Shown: positions 25,987-34,696, counted from the stretch's first letter. The stretch is DNA of 42,903 bases from Thermoplasmata archaeon (GCA_021817455.1 JAKAUW010000082.1:1-42903), one strand, 5' to 3'. Notes: a model not told the origin generated them from the sequence alone. Numbers and translations are program-made.

Positions 25987-26904
25987 ATGCCAATACCGCT
26001 TGAATCAAATTCATTGAAGAAAATTTACCGAAACAGGGGAAGGACCACCACTGCCATAAACAATTTCACATTTTCAGTCAAAGATAAGGGGGTCTTCTCC
26101 CTGCTTGGCAGAAATGGCTCTGGAAAGACCACATTCGTGAAGGTGTCAACCACCCAGCTGACTCCTGATGAGGGATATGTAAAGGTTTTTGGCAAGGATG
26201 TGGTGAGCGACGAGAAGGAACTCCGCCACATGATCTCGCTAGTGCCACAGGAGAGCAGGCCATTTCCGCACATGAATCCTTACGAGCACGTTTACCTTTT
26301 CCAGAAAATGAACGGCAACAGCCGGGAAGAATCAAAGGACAGGGCTGAGAGCGTTATCGGCCTGCTTGGCATGGAGGACTTTGCAAAGGTTGAATGCGTG
26401 AACCTCTCTGGAGGGCAGAAACAGCTCACCATGGTGGCAATGGCCCTTTCACTCGACACTCAGATTTATTTCCTGGACGAGCCCACCATAGGTCTTGACA
26501 TAATCACGCGAAAGAGGGTTTGGAATGCCATAAACAAATACAGGAACGCTGGAAAATCCATTCTTCTTACCACTCATTACCTGGATGAGGCAGCCATTCT
26601 CAGTGACGAGATAGGTATTGTGAGCCATGGAAATTTCATAAAGCAGGGTACGCTGGATGAGCTTCGATCCGGGCTCGAATATGATACGCGGGTTGCGCTC
26701 AGAGGGAGAACAGACATAAAGGAATTTGAGCAGTATGGCAGGGTCTTCAGCGATGAAAGTGGCATGGTCCTGTTCACTAACCAGGAAAACGTGGAAAAAA
26801 TCCTTTCTGACAGTTTTGTCAGGAAGGAAAGGATTGAAGTTGGCCCAATTGGGCTGGATGATGTTTTCATCTCCCTGGTTGGGGAAGATATAGAGGTTGA
26901 TTAG
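25987..26904 (+). CDS. ABC-2 exporter ATPase (DrrA-like)
   Basis: A 305-residue ABC ATPase with Walker A GRNGSGKTT (41-49), Q-loop VPQES (86-90), signature LSGGQKQ (140-146), Walker B YFLDEPT (161-167) and switch His197. A C-terminal extension of about 90 residues ending in GPIGLDDVFISLVG matches daunorubicin-resistance-type (DrrA) proteins. The permease gene begins 2 bases after its stop, so the two make one exporter. Substrate unknown. Confidence 0.9.
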   Translation: MPIPLESNSLKKIYRNRGRTTTAINNFTFSVKDKGVFSLLGRNGSGKTTFVKVSTTQLTPDEGYVKVFGKDVVSDEKELRHMISLVPQESRPFPHMNPYEHVYLFQKMNGNSREESKDRAESVIGLLGMEDFAKVECVNLSGGQKQLTMVAMALSLDTQIYFLDEPTIGLDIITRKRVWNAINKYRNAGKSILLTTHYLDEAAILSDEIGIVSHGNFIKQGTLDELRSGLEYDTRVALRGRTDIKEFEQYGRVFSDESGMVLFTNQENVEKILSDSFVRKERIEVGPIGLDDVFISLVGEDIEVD

Positions 26905-26906
26905 AA

Positions 26907-27647
26907 TTGATAAAGGAACTTTATCGCACAATTACGAGCCTGACTGCATTGAATGGCTTCATTCCCCTATGGAGGCGCCCCATCGCACTTATAGCGGTCA
27001 TATCGACTCCATTTTCATTCCTCTTTTTCATATACCTTTTCGGCGGGCCATCCAAGATCCTTATTGGGGCAATTGGTGGAATCCTCTTTACAATCGTCAA
27101 CGCCTCAACCATGCTTCAGACTGATCTGCTGTTCTACAAGCTGGACCTTAAATTCCAGCAGGTGGTGGCATCGACCCCGATAAACCCGCTGGTCTACATG
27201 TTCGGGTTGGCAACGGGAAATATTGTGTTCACGCTGCCGGGACTTGCAATATTCATGGGCATAATCGTATTTCAATCTCATATTGGCATTATTCAGATCC
27301 TTGCCGTAATTGGAACCTTGATTACAACCTGGGTGATATTTTCAATGTTCTCTTTCCTGGTATCAACCAGGGTCAGGGAAATGAGGGATATCTGGCCTAT
27401 ATCTGTGATGTTCTCAATCATTTTTGGAGTCGTGCCCCCCATTTACTACTCTATTTCGGCCCTTCCTGGCCCTGTACAGTATTTCGCCTATATTGTGCCC
27501 ACCACTTGGGCCGCGATCCTCCTCAAGGGGATCGTGATCCATAACTTTGCTGGCGTGGCCATTCCTGCCCTGGTCTTCGTTGTGGAGATGTTCTGCGTCC
27601 TGGCATTCACAAGCCGGTTTTCCGACTGGAGACTCAACAGAACATAA
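26907..27647 (+). CDS. ABC-2 type exporter permease (DrrB-like)
   Basis: A 246-residue membrane protein with six predicted helices. It has the ABC-2 family feature of a polar segment before the last helices (SISALPGPVQYFAYIVPTTW, about 185-204), where the conserved Pro-rich loop LP...P..TW lies. The start is TTG at 26907, directly after the ATPase stop (coupled translation). It pairs with the DrrA-like ATPase. The interrupted phosphotransferase frame begins 40 bases further on. Confidence 0.88.
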   Translation: MIKELYRTITSLTALNGFIPLWRRPIALIAVISTPFSFLFFIYLFGGPSKILIGAIGGILFTIVNASTMLQTDLLFYKLDLKFQQVVASTPINPLVYMFGLATGNIVFTLPGLAIFMGIIVFQSHIGIIQILAVIGTLITTWVIFSMFSFLVSTRVREMRDIWPISVMFSIIFGVVPPIYYSISALPGPVQYFAYIVPTTWAAILLKGIVIHNFAGVAIPALVFVVEMFCVLAFTSRFSDWRLNRT

Positions 27648-27686
27648 GGTATCGAAATGGGTTAAGGCCCTTACAAATCTGCATCA

Positions 27687-28538
27687 GTGCTTCATGACCT
27701 GATAACATCTTCTTTCCCAGAATTTAAGATAAATGGGCTGCAAGTGATTACTGAAGGCTGGGACAATCTGGCGGTGAAAGCGAACGGCGACAACATATTC
27801 AGGTTTCCAGGGGTGCAGGAGGGCAAGGAGAGACTTCGGCGTGAAATAAGGCTGCTATGGAAATTTAATGATTTTCCTGTTCGTGTTCCCAAGTATCTCA
27901 ATATTTCTAAGGGGAGCCATTTTTTTGCGGGTTACGGTCCCATCCCCGGAGTGAGTCTGGGCACTGCGTCGGATCTCAAGCCTCATCTTCTGAATGATAT
28001 GGTCAGAGATCTTCACAAGCCGAGAACATTCAATGCCGAATGCCTTAAGGATGTCGGATTGCCTGTTTACACTTGTGAAAACTGGATTGACAGGCAGAGA
28101 AAAGTTGTGGGTAATTTCGAAGCGGGGCTTTCCCCATATATTTAAAAGAATCAGTTCATTGAGACCCGTAATCTCCCGGGGTCGACAATGAACGGAATCC
28201 CCGAAAGCTCTATCAATCTCGTGCATGCTGACATGTTTCGCGGAAATGTCATAATCAATTCTTCTAAGGATAGAATAGTGGGCATAGTAGACTGGGAGGA
28301 CGCCCTTGTTGCGTACATGGCCCTTGATATTGCCGCACTTGGCCTGGACTTTGGATCCGAGGGCACTGATAGGTTGCTGGATGCCTTATCCCTTGGCATA
28401 GACGACCCGGGATTGGGGGACAGAGTCAGATTTTAACAGAAAATAGAGTTCCTTTGCCATGCTGAACACCTTGTCAGGACAGGTAAGATTGAACAGGCAA
28501 GCAAATTGCTCAAGTTATGGACGAAGAATATCAGATAA
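27687..28538 (+). pseudogene. aminoglycoside-phosphotransferase-like kinase, two in-frame stops
   Basis: One reading frame of 284 codons from GTG 27687 to TAA 28536-28538 shows a complete choline/aminoglycoside-kinase-like protein but for TAA codons at 28143-28145 and 28434-28436. Landmarks appear on both sides. The first part has NLAVKANGDNIFRFPG (nucleotide-binding strand) and a lobe-linking region. The second has LVHADMFRGNVII, with the catalytic Asp and the metal-binding Asn, and IVGIVDWEDA with the metal-binding Asp. The third, after the second TAA, is a helical tail (HAEHLVRTGKIEQASKLLKL). There is no frameshift. Substrate is unknown; position behind a Drr-type exporter could suggest drug or metabolite modification. 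It ends 12 bases from the convergent sufR. Confidence 0.75.
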
Positions 28539-28549
28539 AGTGGGAAAAT

Positions 28550-29227
28550 CTACTCTATATTAACTTCAACAACACACTTGTTGTTTCCGTCAGAGAACCT
28601 TTCCTTTATGTCAAATTTCTGGTTGATGGAGTTCTTGATGATCTCCGAGCCAAGGCTGCTGCAGATGATCTTGCTGTTGTTCTTGGCAAGCTCATAGAAA
28701 ATGCAGTTGTGCCTGATTATCCTCACAACATCATCGGTAACCTCGAGCCTTGCATAATAGCCAAGCTTGTTCAGTGTTGACACAAAGTCATTGAGCTTCG
28801 AAATCTTGTCTTCCCGGGAAAGCTTCACGCCGCCATCTACCTTGGTCCATCCAGACTCACTCACGATCTTGTCGGCAACTTTGCCCAATATTTCATTTAC
28901 CTTGTTCCTTCCAAACTCGCTTTCAATCTCTTCAACAAGCATAGTTGCAAAGGAAACGTACTTCTTTGGAAGCAGGTTCATGCCTTTCTCTGTAAGTTCG
29001 TAGAACTTCCTTGGCCTTCCTGCCCCGCCGCCACGAAAGAAGGACCTCACATAGCCCTTTAGCTCAAGGGTTTCCATGTGCTCCTTGACTGCGTTCTTGT
29101 TGATCTTCAGAAGGTGTGACAGGTCGTCCATGCTCCTCTCTGAGTAGCTCAACTCAGTAATGATATTCCCCTTAACCTTGCCTAGAAGCGTGTTAAGGTC
29201 ATCATTTACGTCATGGACAACTTCCAT
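28550..29227 (-). CDS. sufR: SufR-like Fe-S-sensing transcription regulator
   Basis: A 225-residue regulator. Residues 18-85 are a winged helix (YSERSMDDLSHLLKINK and VKEHMETLELKGYVRS, then GGGAGRPRKFYELTEKG, the wing). The C-terminal half has three Cys, C175, C189 and C218 (C-x13-C-x28-C). This spacing fits the cluster-binding end of SufR proteins, which repress suf genes when carrying a [4Fe-4S] cluster. It lies head-to-head with sufCBDSU, 99 bases apart, as SufR usually does in cyanobacteria. Function is inferred from motif plus context. A TATA-like ATTATAAATA is at 29259-29268. Confidence 0.8.
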   Translation of the reverse strand: MEVVHDVNDDLNTLLGKVKGNIITELSYSERSMDDLSHLLKINKNAVKEHMETLELKGYVRSFFRGGGAGRPRKFYELTEKGMNLLPKKYVSFATMLVEEIESEFGRNKVNEILGKVADKIVSESGWTKVDGGVKLSREDKISKLNDFVSTLNKLGYYARLEVTDDVVRIIRHNCIFYELAKNNSKIICSSLGSEIIKNSINQKFDIKERFSDGNNKCVVEVNIE

Positions 29228-29326
29228 CTAATATCACTAATATTGCATGCCAGGGAGGTATTTATAATTTAGTCAATTTAGACATAAGAAAGTGTTTAAA
29301 TATAGTTACCCCATATTCCACCAAAG
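29228..29326. promoter_or_regulatory. sufR/sufC divergent promoter
   Basis: Two TATA-like boxes face outward: ATTATAAATA (29259-29268, read leftward, for sufR) and TTTAAATATA (29295-29304, for sufC, about 27 bases before its GTG). Between them GTC-AATTTA-GAC (29272-29283) is a short dyad, and TTTAG recurs nine bases apart. A SufR operator here would control both directions; the dyad itself is weak evidence. Confidence 0.5.
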
Positions 29327-30073
29327 GTGCAAACAGTGCCGGAACTAAAGATTAAGGATCTAAGAGCCTCCGTGGAGGACAAGGAAATACTGAAGGGAGT
29401 AAACCTTACTGTCAGGGGCGGAGAAATGCATGCCCTGATGGGCCCCAATGGAGCTGGAAAGAGCACACTTGGAAACGTTCTAATCGGCCACCCTAACTAT
29501 AAGATCACAGGTGGCTCAATTGTACTTGACGGAATCAACCTTACAGACAAGACACCTGAAGAAAGGGCAAGGGCAGGATTGTTCCTTGCATTCCAGAGCC
29601 CTGTTGCAGTAGTTGGGGTAAAGCTTTCTACATTCCTCAGGACTGCTTACAGGCAAACCCACCCAGAGGACAAGGTTACGTTGACAGAATTTTATGACAG
29701 GATGAAAGTCCACATGAAGAAGGTCGGGCTCGATGAATCATTCATGTCAAGATCAGTAAACGATGGCTTCTCAGGCGGAGAGAGGAAGAGATTTGAGATT
29801 CTCCAGATGGTCATGCTCAGGCCCAAGATCATAGTACTGGATGAAATTGACTCAGGATTGGATGTGGATGCATTGAAGCTCGTCGCCGACGAGATCAGGG
29901 ACTACTACAGTGATGATGTGGGATTTCTCATCATTACGCACTACCAGAGGATTCTTAAGAACATAGAACCTCAATTTGTTCACGTACTGAAAGATGGTAA
30001 GATAGCTGTCGATGGGGACAACAACCTTTCTCTTCGCATTGAAGAGGAAGGCTACGACTGGATCAAGAATTAA
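29327..30073 (+). CDS. sufC: Fe-S assembly ATPase SufC
   Basis: A 248-residue cytosolic ABC-type ATPase of the SufBCD scaffold. Walker A GPNGAGKST is at 39-47, the SufC-specific FLAFQSPVAVVGV at 86-98, signature FSGGE at 148-152, Walker B IIVLDE at 168-173 and switch His205. Start GTG 29327 puts the mRNA end at the start codon; a second GTG at 29336 is also possible. It is the first gene of the suf operon, 12 bases from sufB (GGAGG ahead of the sufB start). Confidence 0.96.
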   Translation: MQTVPELKIKDLRASVEDKEILKGVNLTVRGGEMHALMGPNGAGKSTLGNVLIGHPNYKITGGSIVLDGINLTDKTPEERARAGLFLAFQSPVAVVGVKLSTFLRTAYRQTHPEDKVTLTEFYDRMKVHMKKVGLDESFMSRSVNDGFSGGERKRFEILQMVMLRPKIIVLDEIDSGLDVDALKLVADEIRDYYSDDVGFLIITHYQRILKNIEPQFVHVLKDGKIAVDGDNNLSLRIEEEGYDWIKN

Positions 30074-30085
30074 GGAGGAAAAAAC

Positions 30086-31534
30086 ATGGAAGTAGAGTAC
30101 AGCAAAGATGCTGAAATGGAAAAACTGCTGGAAGACCTTAAGAATTCCAATATTAAGAAGGAAGACTGGGAATTCCATGACAACTACAAGCCAGTATATT
30201 CCACGGGCAATGGCCTTAACAGGAAAGTAGTTGAAGAGATTTCTGATATTAAGAAAGAACCGGACTGGATGAGGAGATTCAGGCTCAAGGCACTTGAGAT
30301 ATTCGAGTCTAAGCCTGTGCCAACATGGGGTCCGGACCTCTCAGGCATTGACTGGGAGAACACTAACTATTACAACAGGCCGGACGATGTCAACTCAACT
30401 AAGTGGGAAGACGTTCCGGACGAGATCAAGGATACATTCAACAAACTTGGCGTTCCGGAAATGGAACAGAAATATCTTGCAGGTTCGGTGGCGCAGTATG
30501 ACAGTGAAGGCGTATACCACAGCCTCAAGAAAGTCTGGGAAGACAAAGGCGTCGTGTTCATGGACCTGGATTCAGCTCTCAGGGAACACCCTGATCTGGT
30601 TAAGGATTACTTCTGCAAGGCTGTTCCGGCAACGGACAACAAGTTTGCAGCACTTAACGGCGCAGTATGGAGCGGTGGCTCTTTCCTGTACGTTCCAAAA
30701 GGCGTCCAGATCGACATGCCTCTACAGACCTATTTCAGGATGAATGGAGAAGCTACGGGCCAGTTCGAGCACACGATCGTTGTTGCTGATGAAGGCTCAA
30801 AGGTCCATTACATCGAGGGATGCACCGCCCCAAGATATGACAGAAACTCCCTTCACAGCGCAATCGTGGAAATTTACGCCAAGAAGAATGCACATGCAAG
30901 ATACACCAGCGTACAGAACTGGTCAAAGAGTGTTTACAACATGCCCACAAAGAGGGCATGGGTGGACGAGAATGCAAAGATGGAGTGGGTTGGTGGCTCA
31001 CTTGGCTCAAAGGTCACAATGCTTTACCCGTCTTCCTACCTCAGGGGCCCATATGCAACCACGCACAACCTCAATGTATCTCTTGCAGGACCCGGGACAG
31101 TGAAGGATACAGGGGCGAAGGCACTTCACCTTGCACCACACACAAGTTCAAGGATCATCGCAAAGAGCATCAGCATTGAGGACGGAAAGGCCATATACAG
31201 AGGTCTGCTCAGGATGAACAAGGGGGCAGAGCACTCCAAGAGCCATGTCCAGTGCGACGCGCTTCTCATCAACGACAATTCAACAAGCTTTACTTACCCA
31301 CACGATGAGATATATGAACCCACAGCAACCTTCGGGCATGAGGCAACCGTTGGAAGGATTGGAACTGATGAACTCACCTACCTGAGGTCAAGGGGCCTCA
31401 GTGAGGACGAGGCAAGCTCAATGATCGTCCTCGGTTTCCTTGACGATGTCATGAAGGAAATCCCCATGGAGTTTGCCGTGGAAATGAACAGGCTCATCAA
31501 GCTTGAAATGGGCAAGCTTGGCGCAGTAGGATGA
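30086..31534 (+). CDS. sufB: Fe-S cluster assembly protein SufB
   Basis: A 482-residue scaffold subunit on which the SufBCD complex builds the nascent cluster. N-terminal helical region, then the beta-helix core with VPKGVQIDMPLQTYFRMN, VHYIEGCTAPRY and EWVGGSLGSKVTMLYPSS. C390 in SHVQCDALLI corresponds by alignment to the functionally important Cys405 of E. coli SufB. The tail HEATVGRIGTDELTYLRSRG is the SufB/SufD signature. Length equals the usual 465-495. It is 6 bases from sufD. Confidence 0.96.
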   Translation: MEVEYSKDAEMEKLLEDLKNSNIKKEDWEFHDNYKPVYSTGNGLNRKVVEEISDIKKEPDWMRRFRLKALEIFESKPVPTWGPDLSGIDWENTNYYNRPDDVNSTKWEDVPDEIKDTFNKLGVPEMEQKYLAGSVAQYDSEGVYHSLKKVWEDKGVVFMDLDSALREHPDLVKDYFCKAVPATDNKFAALNGAVWSGGSFLYVPKGVQIDMPLQTYFRMNGEATGQFEHTIVVADEGSKVHYIEGCTAPRYDRNSLHSAIVEIYAKKNAHARYTSVQNWSKSVYNMPTKRAWVDENAKMEWVGGSLGSKVTMLYPSSYLRGPYATTHNLNVSLAGPGTVKDTGAKALHLAPHTSSRIIAKSISIEDGKAIYRGLLRMNKGAEHSKSHVQCDALLINDNSTSFTYPHDEIYEPTATFGHEATVGRIGTDELTYLRSRGLSEDEASSMIVLGFLDDVMKEIPMEFAVEMNRLIKLEMGKLGAVG

Positions 31535-31540
31535 TATTCC

Positions 31541-32788
31541 ATGGAGAGCTACCCGGAAACACTAAAGACACGGCTTCACGACGGGGCCTATGAATACAGG
31601 AGGGATGCATTCCTTGCATTCCTCAAGTCGCCCGTAAGGGATTACAAAGAAAGCCCCACGGTCAAAGATTACGTTGAGATCACGGACAAGGAGCTCCAGG
31701 AAATGCTCTACGGCGAGATGAAGGAGATAAAGGAATCCCCGGAATTCTCTGAAACTGCAAACATCAGGGTATTCAATGATGAAATAGAAGTGTCAGATGA
31801 ACTGCAGAAACAGGGTGTTTTGGTCACCAGCATGGTGGATGCGCTCAAGTCACAGCCAGAACTTGTGAAAAAGTATGTTTTTCCTAAAATGGGTAAGGAG
31901 AGGATTGAATTCCTAATCAACTCATCATGGAGAAACGGGCTCTTCATTTTCATTCCAGATGGTGCAAAGGTCACAATAAGGGCACACACCATATCAAATG
32001 CCTCCGCTTCTTTTGCATCCAAGACCGTTATCATATACGGAAAGGAATCCAAGGTAAGGTACACTGACACTTATTCTACCGCTGGACAGGGAACTGGAAT
32101 CCAGGGGAAGAACATCTATTTCTTCGGTGAAGAATCCTCGAGGTTCGACTACCTGTATCTTCAGGACAAGGCTGAAGGGGTGAGGGACATCACGTTTGTA
32201 AAACAGTATCTGGAAAGGTATGCAGAATTCCAGTTCTTCCACATTAACCATGGCGGCAGCAAGGTTCTCTTTGTTGACGAATCGCAGCAGATTGGCCTCG
32301 GTTCATCATTCAGGGTCTATGGCGTTAATTTCAGCAACGGAGACCAGAAGATGGATATCAGGGACAGCAGCTGCCAGGACGGTGAAGAATCCAATGCAGA
32401 TATACAGGTGAGAGGCGTAGTCACAGGCAAGAGTTCAACCATACACAGGGGAAACATCGATCTGGAGGAAAAAGCCATCAAGGCGACCGGCTTTTACGAC
32501 TCAAAGATTCTGCTTCTCTCCAAGGATGGTTTTGCCAACAGCAAGCCAGCTCTAGAGATCAAGAACGCCAATACAAGGTCCAAACACGGATCTGCAATCA
32601 GTAATGTGGATGAGGAACAGATCTTTTACCTCAGGTCAAGGGGTATTGAGGATCAGATAGCGCGTGGCATGGTTACCGCAGGGTTTGTAGGAACCATGAT
32701 AGAAAAAGCTAACGACGAAGAGTTTACCCGTAAGGTTTACCAATACGCAGAGAGTCTTGGTGCCAATGCGTTCCTGGCAACAAATTAA
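31541..32788 (+). CDS. sufD: Fe-S cluster assembly protein SufD
   Basis: A 415-residue paralogue of SufB and its partner in the SufB-SufC2-SufD complex. Core segments are FIFIPDGAKVTIRAHT, VIIYGKESKVRYTDTYST and STIHRGNIDLEEKAIKATGF. The C-terminal SKHGSAISNVDEEQIFYLRS carries the His equivalent to the essential E. coli SufD His360. Its last 23 bases overlap the sufS start, implying coupled translation. Confidence 0.95.
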   Translation: MESYPETLKTRLHDGAYEYRRDAFLAFLKSPVRDYKESPTVKDYVEITDKELQEMLYGEMKEIKESPEFSETANIRVFNDEIEVSDELQKQGVLVTSMVDALKSQPELVKKYVFPKMGKERIEFLINSSWRNGLFIFIPDGAKVTIRAHTISNASASFASKTVIIYGKESKVRYTDTYSTAGQGTGIQGKNIYFFGEESSRFDYLYLQDKAEGVRDITFVKQYLERYAEFQFFHINHGGSKVLFVDESQQIGLGSSFRVYGVNFSNGDQKMDIRDSSCQDGEESNADIQVRGVVTGKSSTIHRGNIDLEEKAIKATGFYDSKILLLSKDGFANSKPALEIKNANTRSKHGSAISNVDEEQIFYLRSRGIEDQIARGMVTAGFVGTMIEKANDEEFTRKVYQYAESLGANAFLATN

Positions 32789-34043
32789 GGGGGATTTCCC
32801 CTTTTTTAATGAAAGCGGCAAGAGCCTTACTTTTTTAGACAACGCCGCAACTACACAGAAGCCAAAGAAAGTCATAGACGCAATTGTAGATTATTACACG
32901 CGATGGAACAGCAACGTACACCGCGGCATTTACAGATTAAGCGAAGAAGCCACAGACCATTATGAGAAAGCAAGGGAGAATATTGCAGGGTTCATAGGTT
33001 CACGGGATCCCAGGCAGCTTGCATTTGTTAGGAATGCCACTGAGGCACTGAACCTTCTTGCGTATTCACTGGGTCATGGGCTCCAGCAGGGTGACGAGGT
33101 CCTCCTAACCATAATGGAACACCACTCCAATATTGTTCCATGGCAGTTCCTGCAGGAAAAGGGAGTAAAGGTGAAGTTTGCCGACATAAATCCAGATGGC
33201 ACATTGAATATGGAAGATTTCCAGTCAAAGCTCACAAAGAAGACCAGAATTGTATCGGCCACGCATTGCTCGAACCTCCTGGGAACAGTAAACGACGCCA
33301 GGGAGATGGGCAAACTTGCCCATGACAACGGCTCTATTTTCATACTGGATGCAGCCCAGAGCGTCCCCCATATGCCAGTGGACGTCCATATGCTGGACTG
33401 TGATTTCATGGCATTCTCAGGCCACAAGATGCTCGGCCCCATGGGGATAGGCGGACTTTACGGAAAATATGAACTGCTCAACGGGCTCCCGCCGTTCAAC
33501 GGAGGGGGAGAGATGATCAGAGAAGTGTATACAGACCACTCCACATATGCAGATGCGCCTGAGAAATTTGAGGCCGGAACCCCAAACGTTGAAGGGGCGG
33601 TAGGGCTTTCCGCCGCAGTGGATTATCTGAAGGTTATTGGCATGGAAAATGTACGTGAACATGAAAAGGACCTGATCTCCTATACATTCAGAAAGGAAGA
33701 AGAGTCCGGCATTGTCATGCTGAAGTCATATGGCCCTAAGAATCCCGAAATAAGGGGAGGAATATATACATTCAACCTTGGGGAGATAAGCCCGATGTCA
33801 CTGAATGATAACCTTAAGAACTCCGATATAAGCATTGGGAGCAGTATTCACCCCCATGACGTGGCATCCGGCCTTGACATGGATGACGTGGCGGTTAGAG
33901 CAGGGCACCACTGCGCAATGCCTCTGACACACAGGCTCAATGTTGTGGCAACTTCCAGGGCATCCTATTACATTTATAACTTTAGGGAGGATATTGATAA
34001 GCTCTTTGAATCCCTTGAAAGGATCAGGAGGCTCTACGCATGA
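32766..34043 (+). CDS. sufS: cysteine desulfurase SufS
   Basis: A 425-residue class II (SufS-type) PLP enzyme that removes sulfur from cysteine as a persulfide. LDNAATTQKP is at 24-33, the PLP Lys is K221 in FSGHKMLGP, and the persulfide Cys is C383 in RAGHHCAMPLTH, set in the short SufS-type loop. It begins at ATG 32766 inside the end of sufD (TTG 32757 is an alternative). It overlaps sufU by 4 bases (ATGA). No SufE is seen, so SufU is the likely sulfur acceptor. Confidence 0.95.
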   Translation: MRSWQQIKGDFPFFNESGKSLTFLDNAATTQKPKKVIDAIVDYYTRWNSNVHRGIYRLSEEATDHYEKARENIAGFIGSRDPRQLAFVRNATEALNLLAYSLGHGLQQGDEVLLTIMEHHSNIVPWQFLQEKGVKVKFADINPDGTLNMEDFQSKLTKKTRIVSATHCSNLLGTVNDAREMGKLAHDNGSIFILDAAQSVPHMPVDVHMLDCDFMAFSGHKMLGPMGIGGLYGKYELLNGLPPFNGGGEMIREVYTDHSTYADAPEKFEAGTPNVEGAVGLSAAVDYLKVIGMENVREHEKDLISYTFRKEEESGIVMLKSYGPKNPEIRGGIYTFNLGEISPMSLNDNLKNSDISIGSSIHPHDVASGLDMDDVAVRAGHHCAMPLTHRLNVVATSRASYYIYNFREDIDKLFESLERIRRLYA

Positions 34044-34435
34044 CTGATGAGGAAATCAACACCGAGATTCTTCTTGACCATTACAGGAACCCGCATAACC
34101 ACGGGCAGATAGATGATGCCAGTGAAAAACTCCTGGAGTTCAACCCTGTCTGTGGCGACACAGTGCAACTGACAATAAAGATTGATAACGACACGGTATC
34201 AGACATCAAGTTCATTGGCAGGGGGTGCTCGGTCAGCCAGGGGAGTGCCTCCATGCTTACAGACAAGGTCAAGGGAATGAAGATTGAGGAGATCAAGAAA
34301 ATAAATGAGGAAGACATTATCAGAATGCTTGGCCTGAAATTGGGTCCAAGCAGGGAAAAGTGTGCACTGCTTTCCCTGAACGCTCTGCAGAAGTGCATTG
34401 CAAACCACGAAAAGAAAGCACAAGGAGGTAACTGA
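34040..34435 (+). CDS. sufU: SufU/IscU-type scaffold or sulfur-transfer protein
   Basis: A 131-residue IscU-fold protein with the three conserved Cys plus Asp: C38 and D40 (NPVCGD), C63 (GRGCSVSQGSASMLTD) and C108 (REKCALL). The longer spacing between the second and third Cys than in IscU and the SVSQASASM-like block are SufU features. In Gram-positive bacteria SufU is a Zn-dependent sulfurtransferase to SufBCD, and the same role is likely here. It overlaps sufS by ATGA and the ferredoxin start follows 1 base after its stop. Confidence 0.92.
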   Translation: MTDEEINTEILLDHYRNPHNHGQIDDASEKLLEFNPVCGDTVQLTIKIDNDTVSDIKFIGRGCSVSQGSASMLTDKVKGMKIEEIKKINEEDIIRMLGLKLGPSREKCALLSLNALQKCIANHEKKAQGGN

Positions 34436-34436
34436 A

Positions 34437-34640
34437 ATGTCAACATACAAAGTATCAATCGACAGATCTGCTTGCATTGGGGATGCCATATGCACAGCTC
34501 TTTCCAAGAACTGGTTCATGGACAGTGATGGCAAGGCAAGCTTCCACAGGGAAACAATCGATGACTCCGAGTACGAATCAAATCATGAAGCTGAAATTTC
34601 ATGTCCCGTGGCCATAATAAACATAGAGAAATTATCTTAA
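34437..34640 (+). CDS. small single-cluster ferredoxin
   Basis: A 67-residue ferredoxin with cluster ligands C13-x2-D16-x2-C19 and a distant C56 followed by Pro (CIGDAIC and SCPVAII). This is the same set of positions as in Pyrococcus furiosus ferredoxin, where Asp14 replaces a Cys and the protein can hold [3Fe-4S] or [4Fe-4S]. The disulfide-forming Cys pair of that protein is absent. GGAGGT at 34425-34430 decides the start at 34437. As the last gene of the suf operon it may deliver electrons for cluster assembly or reduce persulfide; that is inference. Confidence 0.88.
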   Translation: MSTYKVSIDRSACIGDAICTALSKNWFMDSDGKASFHRETIDDSEYESNHEAEISCPVAIINIEKLS

Positions 34641-34652
34641 AATACCATGGAA

Positions 34653-34682
34653 AAGGCTGTTCCAAGTTTCGGGTACAGCCTT
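34653..34682 (+). terminator. perfect 8-bp hairpin after suf operon
   Basis: AAGGCTGT (34653-34660) pairs exactly with ACAGCCTT (34675-34682) with a 14-base loop. It sits 12 bases after the ferredoxin stop and just before the end of the convergent gene, with no strong T-tract. It is probably a terminator or an RNA-stabilising stem. Confidence 0.45.
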
Positions 34683-34696
34683 AAGAAATTTAAGAG

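Noticed and set aside
28173-28186. CCCGGGGTCGAC, resembling a cloning-site junction, inside the interrupted kinase
   Set aside because: The frame reads through it as plausible kinase sequence, so it is best taken as natural coincidence.
28188-28436. Separate small kinase-fragment gene starting at ATG 28188
   Set aside because: It is in the same frame as 27687-28145 and supplies that protein's missing catalytic half, so one interrupted gene explains both better.
30086-31534. Possible loss of the key SufB cysteine
   Set aside because: First comparison suggested a Ser, but counting from the C terminus aligns E. coli Cys405 with C390 in VQCDALL, which is conserved.
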